The translations under genes were made by a program, and so were the position numbers. Below the pieces are notes generated by a model. That model saw nothing but the letters and a program-made list of their open reading frames with translations. It ran no database searches and was not told the origin of the DNA. From contig OMZE01000037.1 in NCBI GenBank assembly GCA_900315455.1, positions 19,249 to 83,248 of the forward strand: 64,000 nt of DNA, written 5' to 3'. The DNA comes from an uncultured Prevotellaceae bacterium (GTDB lineage: Bacteria; Bacteroidota; Bacteroidia; Bacteroidales; Bacteroidaceae). Numbering within the stretch: position 1 is the stretch's first letter; each line of letters starts with the position of its first letter. This document shows positions 9,203 to 17,283 of this stretch, piece by piece.

Positions 9203-9234
9203 CAAAGTTAATAAAATTCAGCCATTCAGGCAAA
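9203..9234 (-). promoter_or_regulatory. Bacteroidota-type promoter for the DUF6057/CxxCH operon
   Basis: Read on the minus strand this is TTTG (9231-9234), 20 bases, then TAACTTTG (9203-9210). This is a full match to the Bacteroidota housekeeping consensus TTTG-N19-21-TAnnTTTG. It would drive the six genes down to nhaC. Confidence 0.75.
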
Positions 9235-9250
9235 AACCATAGTTGGAAAA

Positions 9251-9285
9251 GTGAAAAAAACCGCTCCGAGTTTTCGGAGCGGTTT
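9251..9285 (-). terminator. Rho-independent terminator of the susCD operon
   Basis: A perfect 12-base-pair stem (9258-9269 with 9274-9285) has a four-base loop. On the minus strand it is followed by a run of seven T. It lies 20 bases after the stop of the gene at 9305-10837. Confidence 0.85.
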
Positions 9286-9304
9286 AATACATGGAAACGA
9301 ACGT

Positions 9305-10837
9305 TTACTTTTTCTTGAATGCCCACCATGTGGCCTCCGACCAACTACCTGTACCGGGAGCGGCATAGATGAGTTTCATGTGGCTGCCATCAAGTTGCAT
9401 AATCTCGAAGTCGGTAGGTTTCTCGCCACCGCCGTTGATCTTGAACGGGAAGAGGATGCTGCCGGCATCGGTATGCAGTGTACCCACTGCCCAAGCGGCC
9501 TGTGAACCGTCGACAGAGGGGATGAAACGGTTGCCACCATCCCATGCCGTGATCTCGAACTTACCCGAGCGGATTTGTGTGCCATTGGCATCAAAAGAAG
9601 CCACGGTGCCTTTCTCGTAATTGAACGTCATATAGGCGCCAGCATCTTCCTCGCCAGTAGCAGCACCAGTGTCGGAGTGGCCAAGTTGTCCGGTCAGGTC
9701 GGCTGGCGGACAGCCCCACCAGATACCGTTACCATCGTTGACGAAACTGGCACCATCGCCAGGAGCATAGCCAAGGTTACCCCAAACGGCTCCATCGCCA
9801 CGGAACTCGGTGTCCCAAGTCCATGATTTCTCGGAGTAGTTGGTGAGGGAGCCATCGCCGTCACTCTCACTCTTGAATGCCCACCATGTGGCCTCCGACC
9901 AACTGCCTGTACCGGGAGCAACATAGATGAGTTTCATGTTGCCACCATCGAGTTGCATAATCTCGAAGTCGGTGGGTTTCTCACCACCACCATTGATCTT
10001 GAACGGGAAGAGGATACTTCCGGCATCGGTATGCAGTGTACCGAGCGACCATGCTGCCTGTGAGCCGTCGATAGAAGCGAATGAGCGGTTGCCATCGTCC
10101 CATGCGGTGACGCGGAACTTACCCGAACGAATCTGTACGCCGTCTGAAGCGAAACATTTCACGTTGCCATCCTCATCGAGGACCATATAGGCGTTGGGGT
10201 CTTCCTCGCCAGTGGCCACACCCGTGTCGGAGTGGCCAAGTTGTCCGGTCAGGTCGGCTGGCGGACAGCCCCACCAGATACCATTTCCATCGTTGACGAA
10301 ACTGGCGCCATCGCCAGGAGCATATCCGAGGTTACCCCAAACGGCACCATCGCCACGGAACTCGGTATCCCATTTCCAAACCTTTGTGCCAGAGGCACTG
10401 CAGAGGAATTTCATATCCGAAGAGAGTTCGGTGGGCACGAACACCACCACGTCTTTCTTGATTTCCACCTTTGTACCATCCTTGTCGAGGGCACGTACGT
10501 AGAATGTCTGGTTGGGGTTGCCACCACGCTTCGGCTGAATCTTGAAATTGCCGCTGAAGCCACTGGCCAGGATGTTCTCATTGCCATCGGCATCGAAATT
10601 GTAGACCACCACTGAATAATAAGGGGCGCCCACATTATAGAAGAAGAAGTTTCCGTCGGCAGCCTCGGTATAGGAACCATCCTCATTCTGCGCACACTGT
10701 CGGAAGGAGAACTCGCTCTCCACCACCTGATTGGTCAGTGAAGAAGCAGGTGCACTGATACTGTCTACAGAAGGATCGCAAGCGGTGAGCAATCCTACGG
10801 CAGCAAATAGTCCAAATATTATCTTTTTCATTTTCAT
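9305..10837 (-). CDS. Surface lipoprotein of a SusCD locus with internal tandem duplication
   Basis: The product is 510 residues with a lipobox LLTAC (Cys20). Residues about 25-150 form a beta-rich domain probably used as a spacer. Two nearly identical modules follow, at residues 156-322 and 341-508. Each begins WDTEFRGDGAVWGNLGYAPG and ends WSEATWWAFK, and each is rich in Trp, Asp and Gly, as in carbohydrate-binding beta-sandwiches. Its place directly after susD (29-base gap) is that of SusE/SusF-type surface glycan-binding proteins, so glycan binding is the best guess. I do not recognise the exact family. A strong terminator follows. The ligand cannot be deduced. Confidence 0.75.
   Translation of the reverse strand: MKMKKIIFGLFAAVGLLTACDPSVDSISAPASSLTNQVVESEFSFRQCAQNEDGSYTEAADGNFFFYNVGAPYYSVVVYNFDADGNENILASGFSGNFKIQPKRGGNPNQTFYVRALDKDGTKVEIKKDVVVFVPTELSSDMKFLCSASGTKVWKWDTEFRGDGAVWGNLGYAPGDGASFVNDGNGIWWGCPPADLTGQLGHSDTGVATGEEDPNAYMVLDEDGNVKCFASDGVQIRSGKFRVTAWDDGNRSFASIDGSQAAWSLGTLHTDAGSILFPFKINGGGEKPTDFEIMQLDGGNMKLIYVAPGTGSWSEATWWAFKSESDGDGSLTNYSEKSWTWDTEFRGDGAVWGNLGYAPGDGASFVNDGNGIWWGCPPADLTGQLGHSDTGAATGEEDAGAYMTFNYEKGTVASFDANGTQIRSGKFEITAWDGGNRFIPSVDGSQAAWAVGTLHTDAGSILFPFKINGGGEKPTDFEIMQLDGSHMKLIYAAPGTGSWSEATWWAFKKK
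9314..10372 (-). repeat. Tandem duplication of about 500 bases inside the lipoprotein gene
   Basis: Two copies, 9872-10372 (first module) and 9314-9817 (second), are separated by a short linker. Long stretches are identical, while differences are mostly at third codon positions plus a small variable block. The duplication is therefore recent but not a sequencing duplicate. Confidence 0.9.
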
Positions 10838-10866
10838 TCAGTTTAATAGTTTATATGCGAGATGCA

Positions 10867-12627
10867 TTAGTTGTTCCAGTCGGTATATTCGCATTCCGAC
10901 GTCGTCCATCCTTCGTTCTGCTTCAAAGCGCCTTCGGAGAGGATGATTTCGGTCTCGGGGAATTTCTGGAATCCAGCAGTAGCGTTGTAGCGTGCAGCAT
11001 ATCCGCCATTGTGGGCGAAGTTGGTAGACGGGCGACCGCAGTAGTAGCAAGCCTGGTCGGTCTGTTTCTCCAAAGCGGCGGCAGCGATATGCCAGCGGCG
11101 GATATCATTGAATCGCAAGCCTTCAAAGGCCAACTCCCAGCGGCGCTCCCTCTGCAGGGCTTCAAGGCTGTAAGACGGGATATCAGCCAGTCCGGCACGA
11201 GCACGGAGTTTGTTGATGCCACTCACGTCGCCTTTCAACTCGCTCTGCATGAGCAGTACCTCAGCAAAGCGGATGAGCACCATGTCGTGTATGTTGCCCA
11301 ACTGGAAGTTTTCTTCTCCTGAGATTTCCCAGTTGCCAGGATACATCTGGTTTTCGAATGTGCACCAGTAGTCGCCGTTCTCCTTCTTCGAAGTGATGGG
11401 CGAGAGTTTCTTTCCATAGTAGTCGGTCTCCTGCACGAAGTCTTCCCATCCACCTTTGGTATATGCGGGAAGGTCGTTGACATTGACGATAGTGGCATCG
11501 AAACGGAGGTCACGTGGCTCGGCGTTCTTCCAGTCGGTCACGAGGTTGGTAGCCACAGGGCCGGCACCCCATCCCTGTCCGAAGGGGAAGGTGTTGGCAT
11601 AAGCCTGTCCGCCACGCACACCGAAGTGCAGGGAGTAGCCATTGGCGTAACCGATAGTGGTCTGCCAGGAAGCCATTTTGTTGAACTTCACGGCGAACAT
11701 TGCCTCTGGGTTGACACCATTGTCATCCTCCACCCACTTCAGGCCTTGTCCTTTGGTGTAGTCGTAATCCTCGACGGTGCAGCGATTGGTGTAAGCCCAG
11801 AGGTTGCGGAAGTCGGGAACCAGAGAATAGCCAGAGTTGTTGACGCAGTCGTCGATATAGGCGATGACCTGGTCTTTGGTGAGTGTGGTACCGTCGGGCA
11901 GTTCCACTGAGGTAAGCGGGTTGTAGTTGGTGCTTACCAAATCGGCAATCTTGTCGCCATTGCAATAGAAGCCGGTATAGAACAGCCAGCAGCGACCGAG
12001 CAGTGCCTCTGCACAGTATTTGTCGACATGTCCATCGGTCTTACGCACCTTGGGCATGATGTCGCTGGCATCGCGCAGGTCCTGAAGGATTTGTCCCCAC
12101 AACTGTGCTGCTGTAGGCGGGGTCACCTCTTCGGGGCGTTTTGCGGTTACCATGAGCGGCACGTTTCCATACATCGAAGCCAGTTCGTAGTAGAAGAATG
12201 CTCTCATGAAGAGGGCCTCTCCCCTGGTCTGTGCTTTCTCCACGGGGTCGAAATCCACTTTCTCGAGTGCTTCGAGCAAGGTATTGGCACGGTTGATGCC
12301 CTGGTAGCGCTGCTGCCAGAAGTCGACGGTCATATCCGTGTTATAGTTGAGGATGAGGTCCATGGCCTGCATCAGTTTGTCGTTTGTACCGCCACCACCA
12401 AATTGGTCGTCGCTGGCCAGCATTGCGTAATAATGCCAGGTCTCCTGCGGGTTGGCATTCACAGCATTCAGGTTCTGATAAATACCGGCTAGGGCCTGAG
12501 CAGCATCTTCAGCATTGACAGGGAAGTTGGAAGTGTCCTTCGAAGTCATACTCATCGAGTCCAGATCGCAGGAAGCCAAGGTACCTGCGAAAAGTGCTGC
12601 GCTTAATAAATATGCTATTTTTTTCAT
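10867..12627 (-). CDS. susD: SusD/RagB-family surface glycan-binding lipoprotein
   Basis: The product is 586 residues with a lipoprotein signal ending LASC (Cys20). The TPR-bearing SusD fold is indicated by the segments QGINRANTLLE, RGEALFMRAFFYYELASMYG, RFAEVLLMQSEL and the C-terminal RRWELAFEGLRFNDIRRW signature. SusD proteins act as a lid on the SusC transporter at the cell surface and capture the oligosaccharide. The length is normal and no segment is missing. It lies 42 bases after the susC locus and 29 bases before the third gene, so the three form one operon. The glycan target is unknown because no glycoside hydrolase is included in the operon. Confidence 0.95.
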   Translation of the reverse strand: MKKIAYLLSAALFAGTLASCDLDSMSMTSKDTSNFPVNAEDAAQALAGIYQNLNAVNANPQETWHYYAMLASDDQFGGGGTNDKLMQAMDLILNYNTDMTVDFWQQRYQGINRANTLLEALEKVDFDPVEKAQTRGEALFMRAFFYYELASMYGNVPLMVTAKRPEEVTPPTAAQLWGQILQDLRDASDIMPKVRKTDGHVDKYCAEALLGRCWLFYTGFYCNGDKIADLVSTNYNPLTSVELPDGTTLTKDQVIAYIDDCVNNSGYSLVPDFRNLWAYTNRCTVEDYDYTKGQGLKWVEDDNGVNPEAMFAVKFNKMASWQTTIGYANGYSLHFGVRGGQAYANTFPFGQGWGAGPVATNLVTDWKNAEPRDLRFDATIVNVNDLPAYTKGGWEDFVQETDYYGKKLSPITSKKENGDYWCTFENQMYPGNWEISGEENFQLGNIHDMVLIRFAEVLLMQSELKGDVSGINKLRARAGLADIPSYSLEALQRERRWELAFEGLRFNDIRRWHIAAAALEKQTDQACYYCGRPSTNFAHNGGYAARYNATAGFQKFPETEIILSEGALKQNEGWTTSECEYTDWNN

Positions 12628-12669
12628 GTTTTCGGTAAATCTAAATAATTGATATTAACTGTCCAGCGA

Positions 12670-14445
12670 TTATTTAACCTCTGAAATGATAACCGAACGG
12701 CTCATCTGAGGATCGTTGAAGTAAAGGTTCTCCACACCGCCCTTAGAATCGAGTACGAGGCTGCTTGCCGGCACGCCATACTCATTGATGAGGAGGTCGT
12801 AGACATTCTTGGCACGGTTCTCGGCAAGCCACTGGTTGCGGTCGGCTGTACCTGTAGCCCTGTCGGCATAACCTATGACATAGTATTTCTTGCCAGGGTT
12901 CTGCTTGATCATCTGGGCGATGGTGCTCAGGTTGACACGCTCGCGGTTGACGATTTCTGTCTTGTTGATTTCGAAGTTGACGAAGTAGGGATAGGTAACC
13001 ACCTTCTCATCGGTGATGACTGTAGTGGTGGTTGTAGCCGGTTGGTTCTTCAGGCGCTCGTTGTCGGCACGCAGGCGGTTGAGTTCACCATTGAGGCGGT
13101 CGATCTCGCTATTGTCGGTCACATACTCCACTCTGGTCTGCACGACAGGATCGGCAGCCTTCTTCTCTCTCTTGTCCTTGAACTTCAGGTTCACACCCAC
13201 CATATAGGTACGTGGCTGTGGGTAGTTGCCGACATCCACTCCGGTAACCCAAGGCTCATTGCCATTGAGTGCCATACCATTCTCAGGATCCATACCTTTA
13301 TAATTGGTGAAGGTGAAGAGGTTCTGTGCTGCAAAGTAGACACGGAGTTGGCTGAAGGGGCTGGTGCTCTTGAGCAGGCTTGCGAAGTCGTAGCCCAGAG
13401 TGACGTTCTGGATGCGGAAGTAGGTAGCGTCCTCCACGTAGATGTCGGACACCTGCTGCCAGTTCACACCGATGTTACCAGGCTTGAGCATAGGATACTT
13501 GTTGGAGGTACCCTCACCATGCCAGTAGTTGAACACTTCGGTAGTGTAGTTCTCGAACTGTGAGTCGGTGTTCTTACGCCATGAGCGTACCACCTCGTTG
13601 CCGAATGAGCCGTAAGTAGTCACTGAGAAATCGAAGCCTTTATAAGCCAGATTGAATGAGGCGCCCAGTGTGAAATCGGGATGCGGGCTACCCAACTCGG
13701 TCTTGTCTTCAGGAGTGATGACACCGTCGCCGTTGACATCGACGAACTTCAGGTCGCCGGCTTGAATACCGGTACCTTGGAGCGAGTTGGCGGCACTGCC
13801 ACCGCAGTTCTTGCTGAGATATGCCTGCAGGTCGCTCTCGTTCTGGATGACGCCCTCTGTCTTATAGCCATAGAAATAGCCGATGGGGTGTCCTTCCTCC
13901 ATACGTGCCATGTGGCCGGTATTCTGTGCGATGAGGTCATTACCACCGGTGACGAACTTATTGGCATTCTTCACCTCGGTCACTTCGTTCTTGTTCTTGG
14001 CGAAGTTGACATTGATACCATATTTGAAATCACCGATGTTGTCTTGCCATCCGATGGCAGCCTCAATACCGGTGTTCTTCACGGTACCTGCATTGGCATG
14101 GTATCCATTCTGTCCGACGATACCCCACAGAGGTACCCAAAGGAGCAGGTCCTTGGTCTCTTTGTTGTACCACTCGAAGGTGGTGGAGAGGCGACCGCCG
14201 AGGAAGCGGGCGTCAAGACCCACGTTGGTCTGCTGAGAGGTCTCCCAAGTCAGGTCAGGATTCTCAATGTTGGCAGGATAAGCACCTTGTGTATAAGAGT
14301 CTTTGGTACTGCCGAAGGAATACTGGCCATAGTCGCCGAAGTCGAAGTTAGACTTCCACTGCAGGGAAGGAAGGTTGTCGTTACCGTTCTGTCCCCAGCC
14401 TGCGCGGAGTTTCAAGAACGACAGCCAACTCTTTGAACTCTCCAT
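12670..14445 (-). CDS. susC: SusC barrel C-terminal fragment fused to a coiled coil and OmpA peptidoglycan-binding domain
   Basis: The first ATG gives 591 residues, but the SusC frame is recognisable upstream to about base 14470 (WVISNEKF precedes the ATG). Residues 1-422 are the second half of a SusC beta-barrel and end in the usual beta-signal YMVGVNLKF. The protein does not stop there. A charged coiled coil follows (about 423-470, SEIDRLNGELNRLRADNERL), then a Thr-rich linker and an OmpA-like domain (about 487-590). The OmpA domain has a GYADRATG motif with Asp528 and Arg544 in a RAKNVYDLL helix, the positions that bind diaminopimelate in OmpA. This would tether the transporter to the cell wall. 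The 5' part is the gene at 14453-16234; together they are one gene broken by a deletion and frameshift. Confidence 0.8.
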   Translation of the reverse strand: MESSKSWLSFLKLRAGWGQNGNDNLPSLQWKSNFDFGDYGQYSFGSTKDSYTQGAYPANIENPDLTWETSQQTNVGLDARFLGGRLSTTFEWYNKETKDLLLWVPLWGIVGQNGYHANAGTVKNTGIEAAIGWQDNIGDFKYGINVNFAKNKNEVTEVKNANKFVTGGNDLIAQNTGHMARMEEGHPIGYFYGYKTEGVIQNESDLQAYLSKNCGGSAANSLQGTGIQAGDLKFVDVNGDGVITPEDKTELGSPHPDFTLGASFNLAYKGFDFSVTTYGSFGNEVVRSWRKNTDSQFENYTTEVFNYWHGEGTSNKYPMLKPGNIGVNWQQVSDIYVEDATYFRIQNVTLGYDFASLLKSTSPFSQLRVYFAAQNLFTFTNYKGMDPENGMALNGNEPWVTGVDVGNYPQPRTYMVGVNLKFKDKREKKAADPVVQTRVEYVTDNSEIDRLNGELNRLRADNERLKNQPATTTTTVITDEKVVTYPYFVNFEINKTEIVNRERVNLSTIAQMIKQNPGKKYYVIGYADRATGTADRNQWLAENRAKNVYDLLINEYGVPASSLVLDSKGGVENLYFNDPQMSRSVIISEVK

Positions 14446-14452
14446 GAATTTC

Positions 14453-16234
14453 TCATTCGAGATGACCCAAGTTCAGACGTCCGAAGTACGACAGTTTGGC
14501 ATCATAACTACTGGGATAACCGTCGACGACAGCCGATGTACGGCCAGTCATGTTGTGCATATAGGCGTGTGTGGCATCACCGAAGATATTGCCCGATGCG
14601 GTGGCGTTCACCGACTCACCATAGTGCGGACGCGACTTCGAGTACTCCATACCACCCATGATGTCGAAGTGGTTCAAGCCAAGATCAAACCTGTAGTTCA
14701 AGGTGTTGACCAAGTTCCAGTTCCATCCGAGAGAGAGGTTGTCGCTGGTCTGGTCGGTACTGCGGAAGCCGCCCGAGTTGTCGTGGATGCGGAATACCGG
14801 AAGGTAGCACCACCAACTGCTCGACCACTGCTTGTAGGACACCTGTCCGCGATAGGTGAGGTTCTTGATAGGCTGCACCTCGACATACCCCACGGCATTG
14901 AGATTGAAACTCTTGCTCTTGTTGTTGCCTGCCTGATTGTAGACCACAGCAGCAATGGGGTTGCTGGTAAAGTTGTTGTATGGGAACCAACCATTGGTAC
15001 CCGAGGTGTTGATATCATTCCACATGAAGTAGTCGCCAGCGGCATTATATACAGGTACACAAGGGTTGGCACGCAGCATGTTGGAGAGGTCGTTGGCATA
15101 TTGGTTGCCAATCTGGATACCCTGGCTCTGACGATGCTGGAAGTAGAGGTTCTCACCAATCTTGATGACATCCCTGTCGCCCACTCTGTAGATGACATGT
15201 TCTGAATTCAGGCGGAAAGTGAAACGGCGGAAGTCGGACTTCACCGGACCACCGAACACACCATCCTGGTATTGGTAACCCACGCCAGTAGAGAATTTCG
15301 ACACTTCGCCACCGCCTGCAAGGTTGATGGAGTGGTTGGTTACGATAGAATTCTTATGGCGGAACTCCTCTACCCAGTTAGTGCCTTTGTTGGTGCCATT
15401 GCGGTAGGCCTGAAGAAGGTCGGCATCGATATACCTTGACCAGTCGTAAGGAGAGCCACCGGCATTGTGGTTCACCAAGTCCATCACGTCCATATACTGT
15501 TTGGCGTTGAGAGGTTCTGGCATCTTGTATACGTTCTGCCAGCCCACGTTTCCGTCGTAACTTACCTCTACCTTGCCTTCCTTACCCTGCTTGGTGGTGA
15601 TGAGGATCACACCATTTGCAGCCGACGAACCATAGATAGCAGCCGAAGCAGCATCCTTGAGCACGTCGATACGCTCGATGTCGGCAGGGTTGAGGGCGTT
15701 GATGTCGCCGCCAGCCACACCGTCGATGACGTAGATAGGATTGGTGCTGCTGTTGGTATGGCTTTGGAGAGCGCCGAGCACCTGTGTGGTGTTGAGTTTG
15801 GCAATGTTCTCACCCTTCACCTCCAAAGTGGCACCAGTGACGAGTTTTTTCTTCTGCACGCCATAACCCACAACCACAACTTCATCGAGCACGTCGGAGT
15901 CTTCGGAGAGGGTGACGCTGAAAGTGCTTTGGTTGCCCACAGGAATTTCCTGTGTGGTGTAACCAATGTAGGAAATCACAAGCACAGCACCAGGCTGCAC
16001 ATCGAGAGTGAACTTACCGTCGAAGTCGGTAACCGTTCCGTTGCTGGTGCCTTTCTCCATGATGGTAGCCCCGATGATAGGTCCCATCGCGTCGGTGACG
16101 ACACCACTGACTTTCCTTGACTGCTGAACCGCAGTAGCGGCCACATCAGACGTTTCGGCATAAGCCGGAGCGAAATACCCCAGTCCTATGCAAGCGCCCA
16201 TTAGCAGCACTGTCTTTCTGAAATTCAAATTCAT
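14453..16234 (-). CDS. susC: SusC/RagA TonB-dependent transporter, N-terminal fragment (frameshifted)
   Basis: The product is 593 residues: a signal peptide, a carboxypeptidase-regulatory-like domain (about 40-112), a TonB-box-like DEVVVVGYG (117-125), the plug, and the first barrel strands. It ends abnormally at GRLNLGHLE because the frame changes at about base 14470; the other frame continues as WVISNEKFMESS in the downstream ORF. Compared with SusC proteins I know, about 40 residues around the conserved DGSSRF region are absent at that joint. The plug also lacks the PGV...RGxGT block between LGALQSHT (160) and NPIYVIDG. The gene begins the operon with susD. As read here it cannot encode a working transporter; real decay and assembly error are both possible. 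Confidence 0.8.
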   Translation of the reverse strand: MNLNFRKTVLLMGACIGLGYFAPAYAETSDVAATAVQQSRKVSGVVTDAMGPIIGATIMEKGTSNGTVTDFDGKFTLDVQPGAVLVISYIGYTTQEIPVGNQSTFSVTLSEDSDVLDEVVVVGYGVQKKKLVTGATLEVKGENIAKLNTTQVLGALQSHTNSSTNPIYVIDGVAGGDINALNPADIERIDVLKDAASAAIYGSSAANGVILITTKQGKEGKVEVSYDGNVGWQNVYKMPEPLNAKQYMDVMDLVNHNAGGSPYDWSRYIDADLLQAYRNGTNKGTNWVEEFRHKNSIVTNHSINLAGGGEVSKFSTGVGYQYQDGVFGGPVKSDFRRFTFRLNSEHVIYRVGDRDVIKIGENLYFQHRQSQGIQIGNQYANDLSNMLRANPCVPVYNAAGDYFMWNDINTSGTNGWFPYNNFTSNPIAAVVYNQAGNNKSKSFNLNAVGYVEVQPIKNLTYRGQVSYKQWSSSWWCYLPVFRIHDNSGGFRSTDQTSDNLSLGWNWNLVNTLNYRFDLGLNHFDIMGGMEYSKSRPHYGESVNATASGNIFGDATHAYMHNMTGRTSAVVDGYPSSYDAKLSYFGRLNLGHLE

Positions 16235-16408
16235 ACTTAAGTATATTAGTAGGTTAAATAAAGTATAATCACATCCGTCTCTACATCAATTATGAGCAGG
16301 TTGAAACGAGCCATATAGATGCCATGAGAGACAGTTGGACTTCTCCAACAGTCATCGAGGATAACAAGTTTTTCTCTACTATAAGTTTGTCCGTAGTTTT
16401 TAGGCTAT

Positions 16409-16443
16409 TGCGGGTGATATGATATAGGTTGTGCGGGTGATAT
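16409..16443. repeat. 12-base direct repeat upstream of susC
   Basis: TGCGGGTGATAT occurs at 16409-16420 and again at 16432-16443, a period of 23 bases. It lies between the likely -7 box at 16466-16473 and the susC start, so it would be in the untranslated leader. It may be a regulator site or a leader element. Confidence 0.5.
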
Positions 16444-16465
16444 TTTATATTATCTTTACAATTTG

Positions 16466-16473
16466 CAAAGGTA
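16466..16473 (-). promoter_or_regulatory. Candidate -7 box of the susCD operon
   Basis: The minus strand reads TACCTTTG, matching TAnnTTTG. No TTTG is found at the expected distance upstream, as is common for regulated sus operons. It implies a leader of about 225 bases. Confidence 0.4.
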
Positions 16474-16655
16474 TTTAAAAAATCATCAAAACTATAATAC
16501 TATTTTGATAGAAGTTGATACTTTATGAATAAAAATAGTGACAATTAGACGATTCAGGCAAAAAAGTACCAAAAAAATCACCTAGATAATATTTTCGTGT
16601 CCACTGCACACTTGTTTTTATCACCCCCTATTCTTGCCACAAAAAGGGGTGGATT

Positions 16656-16687
16656 TTTGGATAATCGCAATGAAATGTTTATTTTTG
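16656..16687 (+). promoter_or_regulatory. Bacteroidota-type promoter for the polysaccharide genes
   Basis: TTTG (16656-16659), 20 bases, then TATTTTTG (16680-16687) is a full consensus match. The start codon at 16707 follows after a short leader. Confidence 0.7.
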
Positions 16688-16706
16688 CCATTCAAAGAGA
16701 CATGAG

Positions 16707-17282
16707 ATGAACAAATACACCCAGTTTGCCCTATTGTCGGCCAGCACGCTCCGCATGCTTCCCCACATTGCCCTCTACTTGCTTCATCGCAAGCAGATAG
16801 ACGGCGACTTGGAGAAATACCAGGACAAACGAGGCGGTGTTATTAATTTTATTAAGGTATGTACGCGCGAGCGCGTGTACCGCAATCTATTCTATTACCG
16901 GATGGGCGACTACCGCTCGGTGTTCATCAAATGGTTGCTGCCTCCCGAACAGACGCTCCATATCTGGTGTCCGGAGATAGGGCAAGGAGCCCATTTCGAG
17001 CACAACTATGCCACGTATCTGAATGCCGAACACATAGGCCGCGACTTCTACTGCCTGCAGAACGTGACGCTGGGCAACGGACGCGGCGGCCGTCCCACCA
17101 TTGGCGATGGTGTGCGCATCTACACCGGTGCCATCATCTATGGCGGCATCACCATCGGCGACCGTGCCGTGATAGGCGCCGGTGCTGTGGTGCGCAAAGA
17201 TGTGCCCCCAGATTGTACGGTGGCCGGCAACCCTGCCTTCATCGTGAAGCGCAACGGAGAAAAAGTGCATATCCCCCTGTAG
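16707..17282 (+). CDS. Serine-acetyltransferase-like hexapeptide-repeat acetyltransferase
   Basis: The product is 191 residues. The C-terminal half is a left-handed beta-helix of hexapeptide repeats (IGRDFYCLQNVTLG, IGDGVRIYTGAIIYGGITIGDRAVIGAGAVV), ending with the DVPPDCTVAGNPA loop usual in this family. The His at about residue 98 (FEHNYATYL) may be the catalytic base. Such enzymes move an acetyl group from acetyl-CoA to serine or, in sugar clusters, to a sugar hydroxyl. The N-terminal CysE-type helical domain is short, and the neighbours are polysaccharide genes, so O-acetylation of a surface glycan is more likely than cysteine synthesis. It stops one base before the flippase gene. Confidence 0.8.
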   Translation: MNKYTQFALLSASTLRMLPHIALYLLHRKQIDGDLEKYQDKRGGVINFIKVCTRERVYRNLFYYRMGDYRSVFIKWLLPPEQTLHIWCPEIGQGAHFEHNYATYLNAEHIGRDFYCLQNVTLGNGRGGRPTIGDGVRIYTGAIIYGGITIGDRAVIGAGAVVRKDVPPDCTVAGNPAFIVKRNGEKVHIPL

Positions 17283-17283
17283 C

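Larger units (their letters stand above)
16235..16706. other. Divergent intergenic region, 472 bases, AT-rich
   Basis: This holds the upstream regions of the susC operon (minus) and of the polysaccharide genes (plus). Apart from the promoter boxes and the 12-base direct repeat listed separately, no coding sequence or RNA gene was seen. The stretch 16480-16620 is very AT-rich. Confidence 0.6.

Noticed and set aside
9314-10372. Tandem module copies as an assembly duplication
   Set aside because: The copies differ at many synonymous sites and in one variable block, so they are two real copies.
14453-14470. Programmed frameshift joining the two susC parts
   Set aside because: No slippery run is seen, and about 40 conserved residues are absent at the joint, so a simple shift would not restore a normal protein.
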